Below are positions 14,433 through 21,224 of a stretch of DNA of 30,084 bases, piece by piece (the stretch's first letter is position 1; every line of letters begins with the position of its first letter). Where the stretch lies: assembly GCA_040755275.1 (NCBI GenBank), contig JBFMBE010000023.1, positions 1 to 30,084 of the forward strand, given 5' to 3'. The DNA comes from Desulfatirhabdium sp040755275 (lineage in GTDB: Bacteria > Desulfobacterota > Desulfobacteria > Desulfobacterales > Desulfatirhabdiaceae). The notes beneath the pieces were generated by a model, which worked only from the letters and a program-made list of their open reading frames with translations, made no database searches and was not told the DNA's origin. A program made the position numbers and the translations under genes.

Positions 14433-16040
14433 ATGTTGAAGAATGCCAAGTTGAGAACTCAGTTGTACAGTGGATTCGGTATCATTCTATCGTTGATGGT
14501 CGTCGTTTCCGGTATCGGCTTGTATTCGACCAAGACGGTCAATCGCGACTTGCAAAAGATCGTGAAGGAAGACAACGTCAAAACAGCGCTCGCCAACGAC
14601 CTGGTCGATAACATCAACCTCATCGCACGAGCGGCTCGAAACATCATCTTGCTCGACAATGTGGAAGAAATGCGTGAAGAAAAACTTCGGATCGATGAAG
14701 CCCGCAAGAAATTCTACGCTGCGTTTGCCGATTTGAAGCGAATGGTGACAAGCGAACGCGGAAAAGAATTGGTCACAAGCATTCAATCCCAACAAGAATC
14801 TGTAAAGCCAATCACCGACAAGGTGATCACTCTCGCCTTGAATAGCCAGAACAGTGAAGCGATCAGCGTTCTCATGAAAGAGCTTCGCGTTCCACAGCGC
14901 AAACTCATCGAAACCATCACAACCCTCATCGAGTATCAGGAAGCATTGACCAATCAGACGGCCGAAAGAGCCCATCATGATTATGTCGCTGTCTTATGGA
15001 CGCTCATCGGCATCAGCGCGGTTGCATTGATCCTTGGAATGACGATGGCCTTCGTCATCACGACCCGCGTGACGAGAACCCTCCATCGAGTGATTGACGG
15101 CCTCAATGAAAGCGCTGAACAGGTGGTTTCGGCCTCCGGCCAGATCGCAAGCGGCAGCCAGTCCTTGGCGGAAGGCAGCACCGAACAGGCGGCCTCCCTC
15201 GAGGAAACGTCTTCGGCCATCGAGCAGATTTCCGGCATGACCAAACAGAACGCCCAGCATGCCGATCAGGCGGACACGTTGATGAGAGAAACGATTTCTG
15301 TCATGAACGAGGCCACTTCAGCCATGAAGGAACTAACGCAATCCATGCAGGACATCACAAAAGCCAGCGAAGAGACATCCAAGATCGTAAAAAGTATTGA
15401 TGAAATCGCCTTCCAGACCAATCTGCTGGCCCTGAATGCAGCCGTGGAAGCGGCACGGGCAGGAGAAGCTGGAGCCGGATTCGCAGTGGTGGCGGACGAG
15501 GTTCGTAGCCTGGCCAAACGGGCGGCGGATGCAGCCAAAGACACAGCCGGTTTGATCGAAATGACAGTCAAAAAGATTCTCGAAGGAAGCGGTGTGGTAT
15601 TGAAAACGAATACCGCTTTCGATAGAATGGCCGCCTCTTCTGCGAACGTAGCCCAGTTGGTTGCCGAAATCGCTGCAGCTTCCAGGGAACAGGCTCTGGG
15701 CATCGAGCAAATGAACCGGGCGATTGCCGAAATGGAAAAGGTTGTCCAACAGAATGCGGCAAACGCTGAAGAAAACGCCGCCGCTTCAGAAGAAATGAAC
15801 GGTCAGGCCTCGCAAATGGAGGTTTTCGTCAAAGATCTGGTCGCTATCGTCGGACTCAGCACCAACGGAGAACACCGCACCGCCGCCATACTGGCACCGG
15901 CAAAAACCCTGGTAGAAAAGGCCAAGAAACTGCCCAAAACGATTCGAGTCAAAGAAACCGGGCTCGGTTACCCAAAAAGGCTGCCGAAAGAACCCGATCT
16001 GCTTATTCCCTTGACAGCCGAAGAAGCTGCAGGCTTCTGA
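14433..16040 (+). CDS. Methyl-accepting chemotaxis protein, 4HB sensor type, no evident HAMP
   Basis: A 535-residue chemoreceptor. Membrane segment 1 is at about 11-32, followed by a periplasmic four-helix-bundle sensor (about 33-182) and membrane segment 2 (about 185-209). The sequence then enters the coiled-coil signalling domain within about 20 residues (VTRTLHRVIDGLNESAEQV...), with the hairpin tip DEIAFQTNLLALNAAVEAAR and GFAVVADEVRSLA. The 50-residue HAMP linker normally found here is not recognisable. There is no CheR-tethering pentapeptide at the C-terminus, which ends EEAAGF. AAAGGAG-like AAAGGAG (14417-14423) precedes the ATG. It is the second gene after the sigma-54 promoter and is followed by a strong hairpin, so it closes that operon. 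Confidence 0.92.
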   Translation: MLKNAKLRTQLYSGFGIILSLMVVVSGIGLYSTKTVNRDLQKIVKEDNVKTALANDLVDNINLIARAARNIILLDNVEEMREEKLRIDEARKKFYAAFADLKRMVTSERGKELVTSIQSQQESVKPITDKVITLALNSQNSEAISVLMKELRVPQRKLIETITTLIEYQEALTNQTAERAHHDYVAVLWTLIGISAVALILGMTMAFVITTRVTRTLHRVIDGLNESAEQVVSASGQIASGSQSLAEGSTEQAASLEETSSAIEQISGMTKQNAQHADQADTLMRETISVMNEATSAMKELTQSMQDITKASEETSKIVKSIDEIAFQTNLLALNAAVEAARAGEAGAGFAVVADEVRSLAKRAADAAKDTAGLIEMTVKKILEGSGVVLKTNTAFDRMAASSANVAQLVAEIAAASREQALGIEQMNRAIAEMEKVVQQNAANAEENAAASEEMNGQASQMEVFVKDLVAIVGLSTNGEHRTAAILAPAKTLVEKAKKLPKTIRVKETGLGYPKRLPKEPDLLIPLTAEEAAGF

Positions 16041-16054
16041 CGACTCTTGAAGAA

Positions 16055-16086
16055 GCGCAGGCGGACCCTTTCCGGTCCGCCTGCGC
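16055..16086 (+). terminator. Strong transcription terminator hairpin after the chemoreceptor gene
   Basis: A perfect 13-bp GC-rich stem, GCGCAGGCGGACC with GGTCCGCCTGCGC, and a 6-base loop begin 15 bp after the stop codon. Only a weak T-run (GTTGTCATT) follows, so it could also act mainly as an mRNA 3'-end stabiliser. Confidence 0.75.
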
Positions 16087-16156
16087 GTTGTCATTGGAAC
16101 CCAGAACCCATCGCCTTCACCCATGAAACGGTTGAGTGTCGATGGGACATCCGATC

Positions 16157-16162
16157 AGATAA
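16157..16162 (+). repeat. Left 6-bp target duplication of copy C (AGATAA)
   Basis: AGATAA directly precedes the element and is repeated at 16475-16480 directly after it. Confidence 0.75.
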
Positions 16163-16474
16163 GATGGAGGCGCAAAAAGTCGGACAGTCTCTGCTTAGCC
16201 GCATGGGGACGGGGATGCCTTTTTCGCTGCTGCGAAAAAACTCAGCCGCCCGATCTCGTAGGATCGGACGGAATGCCAAACAGTAAACAGAGGCTCGTTG
16301 AGTTGCAACGGCTTGCTTTTCAATGGCAATTTCGATCAAGCACGTCCGTCCGATCCAACGATCTCCGGCGGCTTCAAACACGTTTTCGCAGCAGCGAAAA
16401 AGGCATCCCCGTCCCCATGCTCAGGCCCGGCAATCAACCCATTCGGGGTAGTGACGACTTTTTGCGACTCCATC
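16163..16474 (+). mobile_element. Palindromic MITE-like element, copy C (complete, 312 bp)
   Basis: It has the same orientation as copy B. The ends are GATGGAGGCGCAAAAAGTC and GACTTTTTGCGACTCCATC. The inner arms GGATCGGACGGA (16261-16272) and TCCGTCCGATCC (16345-16356) and the core TTGCTTTTCAATGGCAATTT are shared with copy B, while the outer third of each arm has diverged (GGGGACGGGGATGCC with its partner GGCATCCCCGTCCCC). The two diverged segments remain complementary to each other, so the palindrome is kept. It ends 46 bp before the ferritin-like start codon. Confidence 0.85.
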
Positions 16475-16520
16475 AGATAACACGTCGTGCCAACAACAGA
16501 ATATGGATAGGGAGGTCCAT

Positions 16521-16985
16521 ATGACGGAAGCATTTGAATTTCCCATTCAGCGGCTTGCCGAATTGGAAAAAACCGTGGCTTTGGTCTATGATCGATTTGC
16601 CGATCGATTCCCGGAAGATCGTGACTTCTGGCTGAGGCTTCGAAACGAAGAGTACGAACATGAGGCGATATTGAACAACATCCAAACACTTCAACAAGAT
16701 GTTCAGGTAACAACGAAATCTCCATCGGAGTTTTCGGATGAAGTGGCGACGATGATGATCGGAAAGATCCAATCCCTCCTGGATGAAGCCCATCGCCAGG
16801 AATTGACGCGAAAAGAAGCTTTGGCGATCGCTCTTCAATTGGAGCAGTCTGCTGGAGAATTTCACTTCAGATGCATCTGCAATTCCCATCAGAAGCAGAT
16901 GGACAAATATCCTCAGTTGTGGAAAAACGATTTCGAGCATTCGGCCAGGATTCGAACCCATCTTGAGGAAACCATGCACCCGTAG
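16521..16985 (+). CDS. Ferritin-like / rubrerythrin-type helical protein
   Basis: A 154-residue helical protein. Spacing of acidic and His residues fits a four-helix diiron fold: Glu16 in helix A, Glu44 and His47 (NEEYEHEAI) in helix B, Glu109 or Glu113 in helix C, and Asp137/Glu139 and His140 (NDFEHSAR) in helix D. The last would be a DxxH instead of the usual ExxH. No rubredoxin-like cysteine domain is present. The start at 16521 is set by GGGAGG (16510-16515), 5 bases upstream; an ATG at 16503 is in frame but lacks a site. The NRAMP gene follows after 6 bp, which suggests a role in iron or manganese handling or peroxide defence. The exact ferritin-like subfamily is not clear. Confidence 0.72.
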   Translation: MTEAFEFPIQRLAELEKTVALVYDRFADRFPEDRDFWLRLRNEEYEHEAILNNIQTLQQDVQVTTKSPSEFSDEVATMMIGKIQSLLDEAHRQELTRKEALAIALQLEQSAGEFHFRCICNSHQKQMDKYPQLWKNDFEHSARIRTHLEETMHP

Positions 16986-16991
16986 GATTTT

Positions 16992-18260
16992 GTGCAGCCG
17001 ACCAAGATGCGGCATCTCTTCGACAAGACCCTTCATAGACCCGGATTCAGCGCAAGGGACCTGCTGAAATATGTAGGACCGGGCCTGCTCGTCACCGTCG
17101 GCTTCATCGATCCCGGCAACTGGGCATCCAATGTGGCTGCAGGCGGCGGATACGGCTATGCCCTGCTGTGGATGGTGACGCTGTCGACCCTCATGCTCAT
17201 CGTCCTGCAACACAACGTGGCCCATCTGGGCATCGCCACGGGTCTGTGTCTGGCGGAAGCGACGACGAAGCATCTGCCTCGGCGTCTTGCCCTGGGGCTT
17301 CTGTCCACAGCCATGCTGGCGTCGGTTTCCACGTCTCTTGCCGAAATCCTGGGAGCCGCCATCGCGCTGAACATGCTCTTCGATCTGCCGATTCCCTTCG
17401 GGGTATCGCTTTGCGTCGTCTTTTCGATCGCCATGATCCTGAGCAACAGCTACCGGGTCATCGAGCGCTGGATCATTGCCTTCGTTTCCATCATCGGCTT
17501 TTCTTTCATCTATGAATTGTCTCTCGTTCATATCGACTGGAAGGCGGCCGCCTGGGCCTGGGTGACGCCCACCTTTCCCACAGGCTCCATGCCCATCGTC
17601 ATGAGCGTTCTCGGAGCTGTCGTGATGCCCCACAACCTGTTTCTCCATTCCGAAATCATTCAAAGCAGACAGTGGAACCTGGAGGACGAGCGAATCATCC
17701 GAAAGCAACTCGACTACGAATTTGTCGACACCCTCTTCTCGATGGGCGTCGGTTGGGCCATCAACAGCGCCATGATCCTGCTGGCTGCAACCACGTTCCA
17801 TGCCCACGGGATCGAGGTGAGCGAGCTGCAGCAGGCAAGGGACATGCTGCGGCCGCTTCTCGGAGAAAACGCGGCCGTCATCTTCGCCATCGCCCTTCTG
17901 TTCTCCGGCATCTCATCGACCATCACTTCGGGTATGGCTGCAGGAACGATCGTTGCCGGGTTCAACGGCGAACCCTTCGATATCCGGGACAACCATTCCC
18001 GGCTCGGGGTGATCGTCTCCCTGATCCTTGCCGCAGCCGTCATCTTCTGGATCCGTGATCCGTTCAAGGGGCTCGTCTATTCGCAGGTGGTTCTCAGCAT
18101 GCAATTGCCCATCACCGTAGGGTTGCAGATCTGGCTGACCTCTTCCGAGAAGGTGATGGGCAAATACCGAAACCCGCCGTTCACCCGGGCGGTGCTGGTT
18201 GTCATTGCCGCCATCGTCACGCTGCTGAACATCGGCCTTCTGATCAGCTTTGCCTCTTGA
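16992..18260 (+). CDS. NRAMP-family divalent metal transporter
   Basis: A 422-residue inner-membrane protein with about eleven hydrophobic helices; it imports Mn2+/Fe2+ with protons in characterised bacterial relatives. The two metal-site motifs are intact: DPGNW in the first helix (Asp40-Asn43) and VVMPHNLFLHS in the sixth (Met212, His214), the canonical transition-metal-selecting Met included. The GTG start at 16992 is used because it lies 6 bp after the ferritin-like stop; ATG at 17007 is a possible alternative, and neither has a good ribosome-binding site, so coupling is likely. The gene is convergent with the small Fe-S protein gene 34 bp downstream. Confidence 0.93.
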   Translation: MQPTKMRHLFDKTLHRPGFSARDLLKYVGPGLLVTVGFIDPGNWASNVAAGGGYGYALLWMVTLSTLMLIVLQHNVAHLGIATGLCLAEATTKHLPRRLALGLLSTAMLASVSTSLAEILGAAIALNMLFDLPIPFGVSLCVVFSIAMILSNSYRVIERWIIAFVSIIGFSFIYELSLVHIDWKAAAWAWVTPTFPTGSMPIVMSVLGAVVMPHNLFLHSEIIQSRQWNLEDERIIRKQLDYEFVDTLFSMGVGWAINSAMILLAATTFHAHGIEVSELQQARDMLRPLLGENAAVIFAIALLFSGISSTITSGMAAGTIVAGFNGEPFDIRDNHSRLGVIVSLILAAAVIFWIRDPFKGLVYSQVVLSMQLPITVGLQIWLTSSEKVMGKYRNPPFTRAVLVVIAAIVTLLNIGLLISFAS

Positions 18261-18265
18261 TGCGC

Positions 18266-18281
18266 TCCGCTACCCGGCGGA
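18266..18281. terminator. Weak hairpin between convergent genes
   Basis: TCCGC-TACCCG-GCGGA forms a 5-bp stem in the 34-bp gap between the NRAMP and Fe-S protein stop codons. It could serve both strands, but the stem is short and there is no T-tract. Confidence 0.25.
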
Positions 18282-18294
18282 CGTCTGCAAGGCA

Positions 18295-18450
18295 TCATCG
18301 GCCCTGGGGGTTTTTGGTGGCGCAGCTGCATCCGCCCATCTTCTTTTCGGCGACGATCCGCTCCAGGATCGTCGATTTCCCGTTCTTTCGAACATCGGCT
18401 TCGATGTCCGCTTCCGAATATCCGAAACAATAGCAAACGAGTTCGCTCAT
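18295..18450 (-). CDS. Small BFD-like [2Fe-2S] protein
   Basis: A 51-residue protein, MSELVCYCFGYSEADIEADV..., with two CxC motifs: CYC at residues 6-8 and CSC close to the C-terminus (MGGCSCATKNP). The pattern and the STILERIVAEKK helix fit the short BFD/CopZ-N-terminal type Fe-S proteins that occur as stand-alone genes in Desulfobacterota. It probably binds a [2Fe-2S] cluster and acts in iron or copper handling. The start at 18450 has GGAAAGGA 6 bases upstream on the minus strand (revcomp of 18457-18464). An upstream in-frame ATG at 18489 would add 13 residues of no recognisable motif. It is the only convincing minus-strand gene in the window and converges on the NRAMP gene. Confidence 0.72.
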   Translation of the reverse strand: MSELVCYCFGYSEADIEADVRKNGKSTILERIVAEKKMGGCSCATKNPQGR

Positions 18451-18544
18451 CGTGATTCCTTTCCTGACAAAAGCCCACGCCTGCGACATAGCGACACCAA
18501 CTCAAGGCATAGACCGGGTCCTGCTTCGACCTGCTTTTCGCTTG

Positions 18545-18573
18545 ACTTTAAACGATCGTTTTCATAGCTTCAA
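18545..18573 (-). promoter_or_regulatory. Candidate promoter with operator palindrome for the Fe-S protein gene
   Basis: On the minus strand TTGAAG (18568-18573) and TAAAGT (18545-18550) are 17 bases apart, each matching 4 of 6 sigma-70 consensus positions. The spacer holds the perfect 12-bp palindrome AAACGATCGTTT (18550-18561), a likely repressor site. The leader to the start codon at 18450 would be about 88 bases. The -35 element touches the target duplication of copy D. Confidence 0.45.
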
Positions 18574-18578
18574 TTTAT
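18573..18578 (+). repeat. Left 6-bp target duplication of copy D (ATTTAT)
   Basis: ATTTAT directly precedes the element and is repeated at 18893-18898. Confidence 0.75.
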
Positions 18579-18892
18579 GATGGCCTCGCAAAAAGTCGCC
18601 TTTCCCGTGCTTTTTGTAAATGCCGGGCATAAGCGGGGTGGCTGGGGAAGCCTTTTGAGATTGCTGCGAAAACCTGTTTGAAGCCGCCGGATATCGTTGG
18701 ATCGGACGGACGTACTGGATCGAAATATCGATTGAAAAGCAAGCCGTTGCGATTCAACCAGCTTCTGTTTGCTGTTTGGCCATCCGTCCGATCCTACGAG
18801 ATCGGGCGGCTGAGTTTTTTCGCAGCATCGAAAAAGGCTCTCCAGTCACCCCGCGACTCGACAGAGACTTCCTGACTTTTTGCGAGCGCATC
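18579..18892 (-). mobile_element. Palindromic MITE-like element, copy D (complete, 314 bp, inverted)
   Basis: It is the reverse complement orientation of copies A-C: its left end GATGGCCTCGCAAAAAGTC equals the right end of copy B. Inner arms are GGATCGGACGGA (18699-18710) and TCCGTCCGATCC (18783-18794) around a 72-bp core containing ATCGAAATATCGATTG. It is flanked by ATTTAT at 18573-18578 and 18893-18898. The right flank is followed at once by a small relative starting at 18899. Confidence 0.85.
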
Positions 18893-18898
18893 ATTTAT

Positions 18899-18969
18899 GA
18901 TGGCCCCGCATATAGCCAGGCCCTCTCTTTGGAACCGCAGGAGGGCGGGTGGCGTTTTGCGAGTCCATC
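18899..18969 (+). mobile_element. Short relative of the palindromic element, copy E (71 bp)
   Basis: It begins GATGGCCCCGCA and ends TTTTGCGAGTCCATC, terminal sequences of the same type as the long elements, but the inside differs: CAGGCCCTCTC, then ACCGC-AGGAGG-GCGGGT as an inner hairpin. The inside matches the short copy F at 29867. It is separated from the long copy D by exactly the 6 bp ATTTAT. No matching duplication is seen on its right side. Confidence 0.65.
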
Positions 18970-19072
18970 AATCCATCTTTCCCATCGAATTTTCGTTGCA
19001 TTTTCCGATCCGGATTCCATCTGCGGCCGGCCGGCCAAAACGCGTTCCGTACGACATTCGAAAGGGGGCCCC

Positions 19073-21130
19073 ATGAACGAAGCACCCAATTCCCTCGCTT
19101 TCCACCTCAAAGCCCTGCAGTCCGGCGAACGTTCCTTCGAAAACGCCTTTCAGGGCATCGCCCGAATGATTCTGGAAGAGGAAATCCGCAAGGTCGTCGT
19201 CAACGGCAAGACAACCTACGATTTTCAGATCTTCCGCAAGGGGAAAAAGCACATCATCGGCATGTACGACGAGATCAACAGCTTTGTCTCGTATGTCAAG
19301 GATGCTGCAGAAGGGGGCTCTTCCAAAGAGATGGCCTTCGTGCTGGTAGGAGAGCCCGGAAACGGTAAAACCTATTTCGTCGATTTCCTCTGCGCCCGAT
19401 ACCGGGACTTTCTGCAACACCCCGTGAATCGGAAATACACCTTCCGGTTCACGGGGCTTCAGGCCATCGGAACCTATGGCAGAATTGCCGCGATCGAATC
19501 CCAGACCTATGAAGATCCGGCCATTCTGGCCCTCAATCTCTTCGAGAGCCGCTCCGAAACCATCGACTATCTGCAGAGGACCTTCGGTTTCACCGATGCC
19601 CAGATCGAAACGCTGATGGCCAATTACCGGCCGCTGGGGGCCTGCAGCGAATACATCTGGAGCGATATCCGTACCTTCCGGCAGGGCGATATCGAATCCA
19701 TGCTCGATCATGTCGACATTCTGCCGGTGCCGCTCACCGAAAGCCTCGGCACGATCACGGGCAAATACCCTGCAAAAGACAAGATCACCTCGTCCGCGGT
19801 CGATTTGCTGGGAGAGGAATCGATTCAGCGCCTCTTGCACATCACGGATACGAACAATCCCTACCGGTTCGATCTGCGCCGGGGGGCCTTGGCTCGGGTG
19901 GCGGGCGGCGGGATTCATTTCAGTGACGAAATCTTCAAGAACAAGAAAGACCTCGTCCAGGTGTACCTGGGGGTCATCCAGAATCGGACCATCGAGATCG
20001 ACGGATACAAGTGGCCGATCGACACGCTGATTCTGGCGACCAGCAACAACAACGAATTCAACCGGTTCCTGAACGAAAAGGAAGAGGCTCCGATCGTCGA
20101 TCGCTGCAGGATCTGCTACGTATCCCACAACACGAACTACAAACTCCAGAAATTTCTGACCGCCTATGCCATCGGCAGCGAAACCCGCACGACCCTCTCG
20201 CGGGAAGCTCTCCATCAAGACCCCAACCTCAACTATGCCGCATCCATCGCCGTGGTTCTGACCCGGCTTCCGAGAAGCGAAAAACTCACGCCTGTCGAAA
20301 CCCTAAAGCTTGCCGCAGGAGACATTGCCGGCGAAAAAAGCATCAAGACCCTGGCAGAGGTGATCGACACCCTGGCCCAAGACCCCGACATCACCCGCCG
20401 TTTCGGGCAGAAGGGCCTGGGTCAGCGCAACCTGGGGCGGGCCATTCAACTTCTGGTCGAAAGCTCCGAAACGAACGAAGGTCGATGCATGTTTGCCTAC
20501 GACGTGTTCAAGGCCCTCGAACGAATCGTTCTCGATTACGTGAACGACGCCAACGACCGGATCAAGTTCCTCGAAGACCTGAAAATCGCCAAAGGCCTGT
20601 ACCGGGAACGGATCATGACCGAAATGTTCAATGCGTACATGGACGAGCCCCTCGCAATCCGAAAGGATGTCCTCAACTACGTCAATATGATCATCGGCAT
20701 CGACGCCGAAAACCTCGGTCCGGACAGGATGTGGAAATACAAAGACCCGCAGACCGGTGAGCTCAAAGCGATCAAGATCGACGAACGGTACATCAACAGC
20801 GTGGAAGAGCGGCTGGGCCTCAAAACGCGGGAGCAGCGGGAGACTTTCCGCACCTCGATCCGGAAGATTTACGGGCAGAAGATTTCGGTCGATCCGAATT
20901 ACGATTTCATGGACAATCTCGAGCTCGTCAAGGCGGTGACGGATGTACGCCTCAAGTCGGATATCGCCGGTGCCGGAAGCCTCATCGGCGCCCTGGCCAA
21001 CCGCACCAACGAGGAAAACCAGAAGCTCTACGATCGGATGATCACCACCATGTTGAACAAGCTGGGCTATTGCAAAACCTGCTCCCAGAAAACGATCGAG
21101 TATTTCTGTACTCAGGAGGACGAGCATTAG
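19073..21130 (+). CDS. prkA: PrkA-family serine protein kinase (YeaG-like)
   Basis: A 685-residue soluble protein: N-terminal PrkA AAA domain with Walker A GEPGNGKT (93-100) and a Walker B-like segment IHFSDEIFKNKKD (about 281), then the C-terminal PrkA kinase-like domain (about 430-680). It ends GYCKTCSQKTIEYFC. In E. coli the homologue YeaG works with YeaH in stress and nitrogen-starvation responses. The start at 19073 has AAGGGGG (19062-19068) just upstream and removes an upstream extension that runs through the palindromic element and so cannot be genuine coding sequence. The length is close to that of family members. The DUF444 partner follows. Confidence 0.93.
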   Translation: MNEAPNSLAFHLKALQSGERSFENAFQGIARMILEEEIRKVVVNGKTTYDFQIFRKGKKHIIGMYDEINSFVSYVKDAAEGGSSKEMAFVLVGEPGNGKTYFVDFLCARYRDFLQHPVNRKYTFRFTGLQAIGTYGRIAAIESQTYEDPAILALNLFESRSETIDYLQRTFGFTDAQIETLMANYRPLGACSEYIWSDIRTFRQGDIESMLDHVDILPVPLTESLGTITGKYPAKDKITSSAVDLLGEESIQRLLHITDTNNPYRFDLRRGALARVAGGGIHFSDEIFKNKKDLVQVYLGVIQNRTIEIDGYKWPIDTLILATSNNNEFNRFLNEKEEAPIVDRCRICYVSHNTNYKLQKFLTAYAIGSETRTTLSREALHQDPNLNYAASIAVVLTRLPRSEKLTPVETLKLAAGDIAGEKSIKTLAEVIDTLAQDPDITRRFGQKGLGQRNLGRAIQLLVESSETNEGRCMFAYDVFKALERIVLDYVNDANDRIKFLEDLKIAKGLYRERIMTEMFNAYMDEPLAIRKDVLNYVNMIIGIDAENLGPDRMWKYKDPQTGELKAIKIDERYINSVEERLGLKTREQRETFRTSIRKIYGQKISVDPNYDFMDNLELVKAVTDVRLKSDIAGAGSLIGALANRTNEENQKLYDRMITTMLNKLGYCKTCSQKTIEYFCTQEDEH

Positions 21131-21224
21131 GAGCAGGGAATGCCGTTGAGGCCGTATCGTGACCGAACCGGCCGTCCCAACAATGGACTTCGAACTCGTC
21201 GTCCGCTTTGGGGAGGGACTCCTC

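Noticed and set aside
16163..18892. Composite transposon formed by copies C and D
   Set aside because: Each copy has its own distinct hexamer duplication on both sides, so they inserted independently.
18776..19072. N-terminal extension of the PrkA open frame
   Set aside because: It runs through the palindromic element copy D and the short copy E; the ATG at 19073 has a good ribosome-binding site and gives the expected family length.
18968..20218. 416-codon minus-strand open frame opposite PrkA
   Set aside because: Antisense shadow of a well-conserved gene; no recognisable domain.
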